NCBI GenBank assembly: GCA_965227145.1
Contig: OZ245730.1
Coordinates: 1,922,001 to 1,986,000 of the forward strand
DNA from: JACKAQ01 sp965227145
GTDB taxonomy: Bacteria; Calditrichota; Calditrichia; RBG-13-44-9; J075
DNA: 64,000 nt
Reading direction: 5' to 3'
The translations under genes were made by a program, and so were the position numbers. This document shows positions 32,288-40,443 of the stretch, piece after piece; position 1 is the first letter of the stretch; every line of letters begins with the position of its first letter. The notes beneath the pieces were generated by a model that worked only from the letters and a program-made list of their open reading frames with translations, did not search any database and was not told the DNA's origin.

Positions 32288-34630
32288 TCACAAATCTAAT
32301 TTGCTGATTTCATTCGACTTAAGCCGGACAATTTCATCCGCATTTTGAACGCCGTTTGATTGCGAATTACCGAAAATTTGGATCTGATTCGCTATACGGG
32401 AAATGATACGAAGATCCCATTTTTGTTGCGGTGTCCGTCGTAAAAACAGATCAACCGGTGATTCAAACGCCATTTTTTTGTCCGCATAAATGAAGTGCTG
32501 CGCCGCCAAAAAGATGATCGTTTCGCCGGATTTCTGCAGCGTTATTGCCGCGTCCGATTCAAATGTATCAACTTTTTGAAGATTGTTGCCCGGATTTTTT
32601 CGAATTTCCCACTCGTTTGCCAATAATTTTTCCGGCGATTGCGCCATCGAAACGGATTCGCGATAGCTGGAAAACGGAAACAGCAGCGTCGTGAATGTTG
32701 CAGCCGATGTTTCGTTGACTGAAAAAACCGCGTTCTGTTTGCCGTCGCGCCCGCCGAAATCGATTCGGTAATTTGCCGAATTTAACTGCACGATGTCCAA
32801 TCCGCTGCCATCGGAAAATGCGGTGCGCAGCCAATCGCCATCGTTTTGCAGGGTATATTTTCCCTGCCAGATTTGCTGAAAATCATGCGGTGCGTTTGCA
32901 GAAAAACGATCCTGCACAATCCAGAATCCGTCTTTCACGAACAGAATTTCCCGGGAATACGCCACGCCGAGCGAATCGAAACCGTTGTGGATTCCGGCAA
33001 AATAATCAAAATCATCTGCAATTTGCCAAGCAATGACTTCGGATTTCGGCAAAAATCGCCATTTCCCGAAACCGGATTTCCCGCTGTTTTGCCGCCATCC
33101 GCGAGCGAGCGGAACGCTGTCCGACAGCGCTATATTTTTTACCCACGAATTTTTCCAGTAGCGATACCCCTGAATATTGTAGTTTACCTGATAATTCGGC
33201 AAAATTTCGTGCCCGTTGGCAAAGGCGGTGATGCTCAATGCCTCGCCGTGCTGGTGATCCGGTTTTTTCGCGGAAAGCCCGGCAGAAATAGTCATTTGTG
33301 CGCCGGTTTTGTGCCAACCGTTGCGCATCACAAAATAGCCGGTTTCCGGCATATCGATCGATCCAACTGTTGGCGTCGCGCTGTCCATCGCCGCAAATCG
33401 CGCCAGTTGATCTCCTCGCAGCAGCCAGAAAATAGCGTCCGGCAGCGCATCTCCGGCGAAATATTTGTAAAACGGATCGTCAAACAACAGTGCGCCGATG
33501 GCCATTACGCCGTCAATTTGGTTGTTTTCGGCATACGGGCGATCGGTGTCATCCTGCAGCACGGGCGTGCGGCGATTCGGCTGTGCGATGTTCACCAATG
33601 CATCGAACATCTTTCGAAATCGCGTGACATATTCATCCGGCAGCCCGATGCCGTTCAATTTGGCAAGCTGGTACACCCGGAAATAATTCTCGATATCACC
33701 GTTGTGATAGTGCACTGATCGCTCAAACTGGAACCCGTCGTCGTTCACTTCTTTTTGCAAATGCGTCAGCAATCCTGCAATCGCCTGCTGTTGCCACTGC
33801 GCGGCATCGCGAAAATCCGGGAAAACTGCGGCAATCTCGAATAGCGCCACCAATCCACGGGTGTGGTGATTGCCGTAACTGAAATTTTCGGTGCGCTGCG
33901 CCAGTTGCGCGGCGTGATGCAGCATGGTTTTCAGAAATTGCAATTGCTGCGCGTCGCTGTAAATTTCGCTGCCCAAATACATGTGGTGACAAAACAGCCA
34001 GTTTTGCACCCGCTTTCCGGCGCGAAACCGCTCGTAAATGCCGTTTCCGGCATCGTCATATTTTCCGGCGGCAAAGGCGCGATTGAGATCGGCAACCTGC
34101 CGCACAAAATAATCGGGATAAACCGGGTTTTGCTGTTCGTAATAAAACATCAGCGCCATATCGGCGGATTTTTGCTGGCGGGCGAGATGCCGCAATTCAT
34201 ACGCCGAAACCGAATCGCCGGTCAAATCGACGAACGGCAGTTGCCACTGTGTTTCCGGCGCGAAATGGGTCATCTGGTATTCGGCAAGTTTGGCGTGCCC
34301 GTCGCGATTGCCGGGATAGCGGCGTTGGTAATCCGCGAACCGCGCAGCCGTATTGCGCCAGTCAAAAAAGTAGCGTTTCGCGGATGCGTTTCGCAGATGT
34401 TCGAGCAGTTTCGCGATCGCCAAATCTGTGCTGCCCGCATCGCGCAATTGGATGATTGTTTGCAATTCCAGAGCATCGGCTCGCAACAGCGACAGCAATT
34501 CCGCATCGCTCAGCAATCGATCCGCCGGCACTTTTTCGATCGGCGAATCTGCCGTTGCAACAGAGCAAAAAAACGCGACAATTAACACCGTTAATTTCAA
34601 AAAATACAATTGTTTGTGAAAGCTACTCAT
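32288..34630 (-). CDS. Heparinase II/III-like polysaccharide lyase
   Basis: A 780-residue exported protein (signal peptide to about residue 27, CSVATA). An alpha-helical toroid (about 35-390) carries YGNHHTRGL (residues 252-260) and FERSVHYHNGD (302-312), which match the Asn/His and Tyr active-site blocks of the heparinase II/III superfamily. The C-terminal beta-sandwich (about 400-740) has DHQHGEALSITAFANG. Such lyases beta-eliminate uronate-containing polymers and occur among heparin, alginate and other specificities. Unlike the protein at 61635 it does not look like PL17, so it may attack a different linkage or side structure. The start overlaps the upstream gene's stop by 4 bases. Confidence 0.8.
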   Translation of the reverse strand: MSSFHKQLYFLKLTVLIVAFFCSVATADSPIEKVPADRLLSDAELLSLLRADALELQTIIQLRDAGSTDLAIAKLLEHLRNASAKRYFFDWRNTAARFADYQRRYPGNRDGHAKLAEYQMTHFAPETQWQLPFVDLTGDSVSAYELRHLARQQKSADMALMFYYEQQNPVYPDYFVRQVADLNRAFAAGKYDDAGNGIYERFRAGKRVQNWLFCHHMYLGSEIYSDAQQLQFLKTMLHHAAQLAQRTENFSYGNHHTRGLVALFEIAAVFPDFRDAAQWQQQAIAGLLTHLQKEVNDDGFQFERSVHYHNGDIENYFRVYQLAKLNGIGLPDEYVTRFRKMFDALVNIAQPNRRTPVLQDDTDRPYAENNQIDGVMAIGALLFDDPFYKYFAGDALPDAIFWLLRGDQLARFAAMDSATPTVGSIDMPETGYFVMRNGWHKTGAQMTISAGLSAKKPDHQHGEALSITAFANGHEILPNYQVNYNIQGYRYWKNSWVKNIALSDSVPLARGWRQNSGKSGFGKWRFLPKSEVIAWQIADDFDYFAGIHNGFDSLGVAYSREILFVKDGFWIVQDRFSANAPHDFQQIWQGKYTLQNDGDWLRTAFSDGSGLDIVQLNSANYRIDFGGRDGKQNAVFSVNETSAATFTTLLFPFSSYRESVSMAQSPEKLLANEWEIRKNPGNNLQKVDTFESDAAITLQKSGETIIFLAAQHFIYADKKMAFESPVDLFLRRTPQQKWDLRIISRIANQIQIFGNSQSNGVQNADEIVRLKSNEISKLDL

Positions 34631-36258
34631 TCCGACTGCAACCGTTTCGAAAGTTGATATTCATAAAGCGACGGCACAGCAATTCCGGCGCGATTTACAC
34701 CCTCGAAATAGGCATTCGGACCATATTCGAGTTTCACCGGACGGTTGGCGGAAAAGCCCACAAATCGTGCAAACGGGCCGTCCTTGATCGGTTTGATAAC
34801 CACGGAATCCTGCGCTATATTGTCCGCAAAGGTCAAATGGATATTCCAGAATGTGTTGAATTTTCCGTGAGTCGGTTTCCAATATCCGGCGCCACCGTGC
34901 ATAAATAAATCGAGCGGATTTTCATTCGCGGAAATGCGGATGTTGTCGAACAAATTCTGGTGATTGGTGCCGCAATGCTGGTCGAGCGACGGCGTTTGCA
35001 GAATGTCCACATCCGTGTAAACGCTGCCTTTTGAGAAAGTGTTGAACGAAATGGCGTGCTCCGTCGGGCAATCGACGGTCATATTTTTCACCAGAAAATG
35101 GTTCACTTTGCCGACATGCGTGGTGTAATGGGTGCGCCGCCCGCTGAATGTCACGTCGCTGATGGTCACGTTGGCGCAATCGTCGCTCAAAATGGCGTTG
35201 TCCGTGTTCACAAAATGCACGTTGCGAATCCACGAATGCGCGGTGCTGGTCAAATAAATAGCGTTATAACCGTGTTCGAGGTGGTGCCCGCCGTATCCCG
35301 TTTCGGGAAATTCGATGCGCAAATGTTCGATGCCGATTTCCGTTTGCACTTCCGCGGGTGCGATGGCGCAGTTCCATTCCGCGCGAACATCTTGCAGCAG
35401 CGGCTCTTTGATGCGAATGCTGTTGCCCTCAATTTCAGTGATGGTCACGAATTGCTGAATCAGTTCGCGATCGGGATTTTCCCAATGCCGCTCGCCGATG
35501 CGGAAATCGCCCTCGCCATACATATGCGTCAACAGCGACGATGTTTCGCCGAGCGGATTGAACCAAAGCAATTTCACTAAATCACCGGATTGCAGCGTTT
35601 CGGTTGATGCGGCTGTGAAATTGTGTTCGCCGCGTTTCCCGTTTTCGATGCGCGTGATAATTGGCGTTGGCTCGTCATTTTCTTCGAGATACGGATAAAT
35701 CCGTTTGCCCGGCATGCGCGTCCAGATGATGCCGCCCGTCCACGAAAACGGCGAAAAAAGCTCGCCGGATTTCACCCGTTTGTCGTATCGCACCAGATAT
35801 TCGTTCAGTTCAGCAAGTCCTTCTGCCAGCGGCATGTCTTTCATTGGAATGGGCAGGTAAATGGTGGTGCCGTTTTCACCGCTACCGGCGCCCTGCAGCA
35901 CAAAATCGCTGCGGTCGATATACAGCATTTTCGACAAAATGAATTTTCCGGCGGGAAATTTTACCACCGCGACACCCGGTTGTTCGTGCGCTGCCGCCAC
36001 CGCTTTCAAAATAGCGTCTGAGTCATCTTGCCCGTCATCTGGAATTGCGCCAAAATCTGCAATATTGACGGTTGTGGCGTGTTCCGGCAACGGCTTTTCG
36101 CCCCAGTGATAGCCGGCATACGAAAAATCGGGCAGAAAAATCTGCGCATCGGAGAGGATTTCCGGCGTCCATTGTTGCTGCGATTGCGATTCGCCGCACG
36201 ACCCCAACAGCGCGATGCACATTGCCAAAATGGTCCCAAATGATTTTAAAATGTTCAC
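34627..36258 (-). CDS. Pectate-lyase-3-like beta-helix lipoprotein
   Basis: A 543-residue product with a lipoprotein signal (MCIALLGSCGES, Cys about residue 21). The conserved opening DAQIFLPDFSYAGYHWGEKP leads into VNIADFGAIPDDGQDDSDAI, the start of the pectate lyase superfamily (PF12708) right-handed beta-helix, which then runs to about 500. The protein at 38275 shares the DFSYAGY opening and overall layout, so they are paralogues. Candidate lyase or glycosidase on a uronate polymer; no catalytic set is certain. It is coupled to the heparinase-like gene (ATGA overlap at 34627-34630) and begins 12 bases after the esterase gene's stop. Confidence 0.78.
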   Translation of the reverse strand: MNILKSFGTILAMCIALLGSCGESQSQQQWTPEILSDAQIFLPDFSYAGYHWGEKPLPEHATTVNIADFGAIPDDGQDDSDAILKAVAAAHEQPGVAVVKFPAGKFILSKMLYIDRSDFVLQGAGSGENGTTIYLPIPMKDMPLAEGLAELNEYLVRYDKRVKSGELFSPFSWTGGIIWTRMPGKRIYPYLEENDEPTPIITRIENGKRGEHNFTAASTETLQSGDLVKLLWFNPLGETSSLLTHMYGEGDFRIGERHWENPDRELIQQFVTITEIEGNSIRIKEPLLQDVRAEWNCAIAPAEVQTEIGIEHLRIEFPETGYGGHHLEHGYNAIYLTSTAHSWIRNVHFVNTDNAILSDDCANVTISDVTFSGRRTHYTTHVGKVNHFLVKNMTVDCPTEHAISFNTFSKGSVYTDVDILQTPSLDQHCGTNHQNLFDNIRISANENPLDLFMHGGAGYWKPTHGKFNTFWNIHLTFADNIAQDSVVIKPIKDGPFARFVGFSANRPVKLEYGPNAYFEGVNRAGIAVPSLYEYQLSKRLQSE

Positions 36259-36270
36259 GGTTCCAACCTG

Positions 36271-38265
36271 TCAGTTTTGTTTTTTTGTGATGCCATCCCA
36301 ATTATCTGTGCGGAATGGCGATGCAGGTAAGTTGCTGTTATTTATTAAATTGCAATCCGGGCTCGATGCCCAGCCATAGCGAACCGCAACGGGATCGGCG
36401 ATAGCCGGATGCCACACCTTCACGCGATTGCCGGCGATTGCCGCTTTCGCAGGTTTGAAATGTTTGTCGCTGCCGGCGATGGCAAAGCCTGTGAGCGAAT
36501 CGCCGTTGGCGCGCAGCCCGTCGGCGAAATCAAATTCGATAAAAATCGCCCCATTTTCAACCGTATTTCCACGATACAACGGACCGGAAAATGGCACGGA
36601 TTGTTGGTGATTTTTGTTCAGCGCGATGAGCGCGAGCCGCCGCCCGACCTCTTGTTTATTTTTTGGATGAATGTCGTCCGGATTGCCGATATCGATGGTC
36701 ACCGCCATGCCCGTATTCGGCAAATTCAGCGCCATTTGCTGCGCCTCGCGCAGCTCCGCCCACTTGCTTTCGAAGGGCTGCGGATCAGGTTGGTAAAAAT
36801 TGCCGATCTGCGCAAAATAGAACGGCAACGCCGGTTCGTCCCATTTTGTGCGCCAGTCGCGGATGCAGTTGCGGAATAATTCGCGATAGCTAAATGCCTG
36901 TGAAATATTGCTTTCGCCCTGATACCAGATTACCCCGCGAACCGGGAATTTTGTCAGCGGCGCAACCATCGCATTGAATAAAACGGTAGGCCGTTTGTGC
37001 AAATAGGGGCGTTTCGGTGCTGGATTTTCGGCGTTGTCCAGCGCTATTTTGAACCGCCAATCGCCTGCCAGCGGAATCGTGTCGTTTGCCGGAGATGCGA
37101 AATACAGCTGATCCGCCGCGCCCCAAATACCGCCGCGACTGCCGACATCCAGCACCCGGACAGCAATGGTATTTTCGCCCGGATGCAGCCAGTTTGCCGG
37201 AACGCTGTATCGCGTCGGGTGATTGCGTTTCAGGTGTTCACCGGCTTTTTTACCGTTAACGAAAGTGATATCAAAATCGTCGATCGTATCGAGATTGAGC
37301 GTCCAGTCGCCGCTATTTTCGGGCATTTTTGGAATCGTTATGGATTTGCGAAACCAGATCACGCCGTCGAATGAATCGTAACCCACACGATCCCACAGGC
37401 GAGGCAATTGCATGGATTTCCAGCCGGAATCGTCGAATCCGGGCTGTGCAAACGCCGTATCATTTTGAAATCCCGCATCATTTTTGAGGGTATTTTCGTA
37501 CCAAAATTTGAGATCGTTTTTGTAGGTTTGCAGGATTTTTTCATCCGCCTGCGGCGTGCTTTTTTTGACGTCGGCGATGTCCTCGCTCAAATTTACAACA
37601 TCCGTCAGTGCGGATTCGCTCATCCAGGCTTCTACATTTGTGCCGCCCCACGAGGAGTGGATAAGTCCAACAGGAACATTGGTTTCGAGAAAAATATTCC
37701 GTCCGAAAAAATAGGCGACTGCGGAAAATTCTGCGATTGTTTCCGGCGAACAACTCGACCAACTGTCGCTTTGCACATCGGATTGCGGAGTGGCTGCCAT
37801 CGCTTTTTCAACGGTAAACAACCGGATTTCCGGGTAGTTCGCCTCGCGGATTTCCTGCTCAAAATTGGTGATTCGTCCCCAGCTCGCCAGCGGCATGTTC
37901 ATGTTCGATTGACCGGAGCACACCCACACTTCGCCGATGAGAATATCTTCAAAACGGAGCGTTTGCCGCGCGGTCGAAACGTCCAGCGTAAACGGACCAC
38001 CGCTCGATTTTGCCGAAAATTCCACAGTCCATTCGCCGTCCGGCGACACCGTTGCGGTTTGCTGCTGTCCGGCAAATTCAACGGAAACGGTTTCGCCCGG
38101 ATTCGCCCAACCCCATATGTTGATCGGCTTGTCCAGCTGCAAAACCATGTAATCGCCGAACAATTTGGGCAATTGCAAATCGCGATTTTGGCTGCAGGAA
38201 AACAGCAGCAAAGCGATAGCAAACAGGACCAATTCTTTGGAGAAATTTTTTGGGGAAGGTATCAT
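36271..38265 (-). CDS. Sialate O-acetylesterase-like SGNH hydrolase
   Basis: A 664-residue product with a lipoprotein-like N-terminus (ALLLFSCSQN). The SGNH blocks are WVCSGQSNMNMP (nucleophile Ser, about residue 118), GVIWYQGESN and DIGNPDDIHPKN (Asp and His). A GH2-like jelly-roll insertion (about 255-400, with LWDRVGYDSFDGVIWFRK) separates the halves, as usual for the DUF303/SASA group. Members remove O-acetyl groups from sialic acid, xyloglucan and other glycans. In this locus the logical target is O-acetylated uronate, as in bacterial alginate; that is inference. It lies between the two DFSYAGY beta-helix genes. Confidence 0.88.
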   Translation of the reverse strand: MIPSPKNFSKELVLFAIALLLFSCSQNRDLQLPKLFGDYMVLQLDKPINIWGWANPGETVSVEFAGQQQTATVSPDGEWTVEFSAKSSGGPFTLDVSTARQTLRFEDILIGEVWVCSGQSNMNMPLASWGRITNFEQEIREANYPEIRLFTVEKAMAATPQSDVQSDSWSSCSPETIAEFSAVAYFFGRNIFLETNVPVGLIHSSWGGTNVEAWMSESALTDVVNLSEDIADVKKSTPQADEKILQTYKNDLKFWYENTLKNDAGFQNDTAFAQPGFDDSGWKSMQLPRLWDRVGYDSFDGVIWFRKSITIPKMPENSGDWTLNLDTIDDFDITFVNGKKAGEHLKRNHPTRYSVPANWLHPGENTIAVRVLDVGSRGGIWGAADQLYFASPANDTIPLAGDWRFKIALDNAENPAPKRPYLHKRPTVLFNAMVAPLTKFPVRGVIWYQGESNISQAFSYRELFRNCIRDWRTKWDEPALPFYFAQIGNFYQPDPQPFESKWAELREAQQMALNLPNTGMAVTIDIGNPDDIHPKNKQEVGRRLALIALNKNHQQSVPFSGPLYRGNTVENGAIFIEFDFADGLRANGDSLTGFAIAGSDKHFKPAKAAIAGNRVKVWHPAIADPVAVRYGWASSPDCNLINNSNLPASPFRTDNWDGITKKQN

Positions 38266-38274
38266 TTTTCGACC

Positions 38275-40170
38275 TTATTTCAGCAAAATCATTTTGCGGG
38301 TTTGGCTGGCTGCCGTGCTGTTCAGGCGATAGTAATAAATGCCACTGGCCATGTCCGAAGCTTCCCAAATCACCGAATGAAATCCGGTTGATTTGATGCC
38401 ATCGACCAGCGTTTGGACGAGTCTGCCGGTCACGTCGAACACCTGCAGTTGCACGGCGTCGGTTTTTGGCAGCCGAAAACTGAGCGTTGTTGTGGGATTA
38501 AACGGATTGGGATAATTTTGATAAAGCTCTGTTTCTTTTGGGATTACCGGATCGTTTTGACCCTGGTCATCAACGATGCCCGTGAGCACACCGCCGCGTT
38601 CAGTGAGCTGCGCAACGAACAGTGATCGCGGATTCAGTCCGGGCTGGTTGCTGCCTTCAATGTAGCCTTCCGGCTCGGAAAACGAGTTCGGTGGCTTTTG
38701 TCCGGTGATGTATCCGGCGCAGCCGATGGCGTAATTTTGGGCAGTCGGCGGTTGCTGAACGTGGATTTCCGCGCCGTTCACATCGCAATTCCAGGTGACG
38801 GAATGTGCGGCTGACCAGCCGTGACTCGTGCCAAAATAGCCGCGATTATACAGCCCGATTCGCCGGGGATTGTAGCCCGATCGCGGTCCGTCCAGCTCCC
38901 GGTGATTGTCGTAAAGCAAGCCCTGACTCCAGCGACGATGCCCTTCGCTGCCAGCGTATGCGCCTTCCGAAGTGCAATCCAGAAATACAATGCCCGAAGC
39001 GCGACTGTTGCCGTTTGACACATAGCTGTGTCGCCCAAAACTGGCGTGGCAATTCTGGAAAAGAATCAATTGCGATGCGCTGTATGCGTTAAAATTATAG
39101 CGGCGCTCGCCGTCGATGAGCGACACCGGATCGATCGCCCGGCAATTGTAAACCGTGACGCGCGTTGCGGTATTCGTGTAAACGCCGGAATGCCCGAAAT
39201 GTAAAATTGTGCAGTCGCGAACCCACGCATCTTCGACGGTGTGCAGATAAATGCCGCTCCACGCGTGATTTTCATCGGTGCCGCCGGCGGTTTCGATGTC
39301 GATCCGCAAATCCTCGATCCCGATGTTCGTTTTGAGCAAATTGCGACTGTATTTGTAAATGTATGATTGCGAACGCGCCCGGATCAGCGTATTGAACACC
39401 GGCGCATCGATGGTGATTTCGTTGCCGTTGATAGCGGTGATATATCGATTAAAAACAATCGGTTGACTGCCGACTTCCCACGGGATATCCTCCGGTTCCG
39501 ATCCCGGTTCGCCGGAATGCGTACCGCCAAAATCAATCGATTCCAGCCATGCTTCGGTGCAGGGGTGAACAATCACGATGTTGTCGCCAACGGCAAATGG
39601 CGATGCGTCGCTCACTTCAAAAATGCGATCGCCGACAAAAACGGTGTCCGAAGTAATGTTGCGGGTGGTCGCAGAAACCGAATCGCGCCAAAGCGTTGAG
39701 GACGCGCCACCGGCGATGATCACATCGCGTTTGCCGGGAATGTTGCCGGTCGCGTGGAGAATGGTGTTGCTCGCCGGATCGTCGCCGTCACCGACGCCGC
39801 GCAGCACCACGCCATCCGCATTAATCCGTAAATTGAAGCGAATCTGGTAAGTGCCTGCCGTCAGCAGCAGCGCCCCGCGAAAACCGTTGGCATCCGGCGG
39901 CATCCCCGAAACCGCGTCGATAGCAGCCTGAACATGGGCGGTGTTGTCGCCGGAAATAGGGGAGATGCTCATCACTGTCGGCACATCTGGCAGCGGCTCG
40001 TTGCTGTTTTTGTAACCCGCGTAGCTAAAATCCGGGATGCGGTTGCCCAGCGAATCCGCAACGTAAACCAGCTTGCCGTCGTTGCCAAAATACACGATTT
40101 CCGATTGCCAGGTTTGTGCCTGCAGCGTCCCCAAAACTGCGATGATTATTGTAATAAAGTGGCGTTTCAT
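38275..40170 (-). CDS. Beta-helix protein with T9SS sorting domain, paralogue of the protein at 34627
   Basis: The ATG at 40170 (GAGAG upstream) gives 631 residues; frame upstream of it is translated repeat DNA. Signal peptide MKRHFITIIIAVLGTLQAQ, then RIPDFSYAGYKNSNEPLPDV, a parallel beta-helix (about 50-520, with NGFRGALLLTAGTYQI and GVVLRGVGDGDDPAS typical of PF12708), and an FlgD-like sorting domain (NYPNPFNPTTTLSFRLP to MILLK). The lipoprotein at 34627 has the same fold but a lipid anchor in place of the sorting domain, so the two may act at different sites on the same polymer. No lyase residues can be assigned with confidence. Confidence 0.78.
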   Translation of the reverse strand: MKRHFITIIIAVLGTLQAQTWQSEIVYFGNDGKLVYVADSLGNRIPDFSYAGYKNSNEPLPDVPTVMSISPISGDNTAHVQAAIDAVSGMPPDANGFRGALLLTAGTYQIRFNLRINADGVVLRGVGDGDDPASNTILHATGNIPGKRDVIIAGGASSTLWRDSVSATTRNITSDTVFVGDRIFEVSDASPFAVGDNIVIVHPCTEAWLESIDFGGTHSGEPGSEPEDIPWEVGSQPIVFNRYITAINGNEITIDAPVFNTLIRARSQSYIYKYSRNLLKTNIGIEDLRIDIETAGGTDENHAWSGIYLHTVEDAWVRDCTILHFGHSGVYTNTATRVTVYNCRAIDPVSLIDGERRYNFNAYSASQLILFQNCHASFGRHSYVSNGNSRASGIVFLDCTSEGAYAGSEGHRRWSQGLLYDNHRELDGPRSGYNPRRIGLYNRGYFGTSHGWSAAHSVTWNCDVNGAEIHVQQPPTAQNYAIGCAGYITGQKPPNSFSEPEGYIEGSNQPGLNPRSLFVAQLTERGGVLTGIVDDQGQNDPVIPKETELYQNYPNPFNPTTTLSFRLPKTDAVQLQVFDVTGRLVQTLVDGIKSTGFHSVIWEASDMASGIYYYRLNSTAASQTRKMILLK

Positions 40171-40268
40171 TTTTCTCTCATTGACAGATAAATACTTAAA
40201 AAATGTTGTCACAGAGTACGCAGAGGATATTGCTGTTTGATTAGGTATGAATTTAACTTTTCGAGTGG

Positions 40269-40336
40269 GAGACTCCTGCCTTCGCAGGAATGACAATGGG
40301 AAGGCGATCTGTCTCTCCTGCGAAGGCAGGAGTCTC
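40269..40336. repeat. Inverted pair of family A palindromic repeats
   Basis: Two 21-base copies in opposite orientation (40269-40289 and 40316-40336) are perfect reverse complements and could also fold together as one long hairpin. Core TCCTGCGAAGGCAGGA. The surrounding 273-base gap (40171-40443) between the two beta-helix genes otherwise shows no gene or clear promoter. Confidence 0.8.
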
Positions 40337-40443
40337 ATGTTTGTTAAAGTTAATGACCGATTACAGCTAATAAACTCTCAGAGAACTCCATGTATCTCTG
40401 GTACCCGTTGTTAAATTTTCCAATTATCAATTGCATCATACAA

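Noticed and set aside
40171..40338. N-terminal extension of the beta-helix gene at 38275
   Set aside because: The extra codons translate the palindromic repeat (FLRRQES-type peptide) and would hide the signal peptide; the ATG at 40170 has its own GAGAG box.
40379..40400. CAGAGA/TCTCTG inverted repeat after the inverted REP pair
   Set aside because: Six-base arms with a 10-base loop and no T run; too weak to call a terminator.
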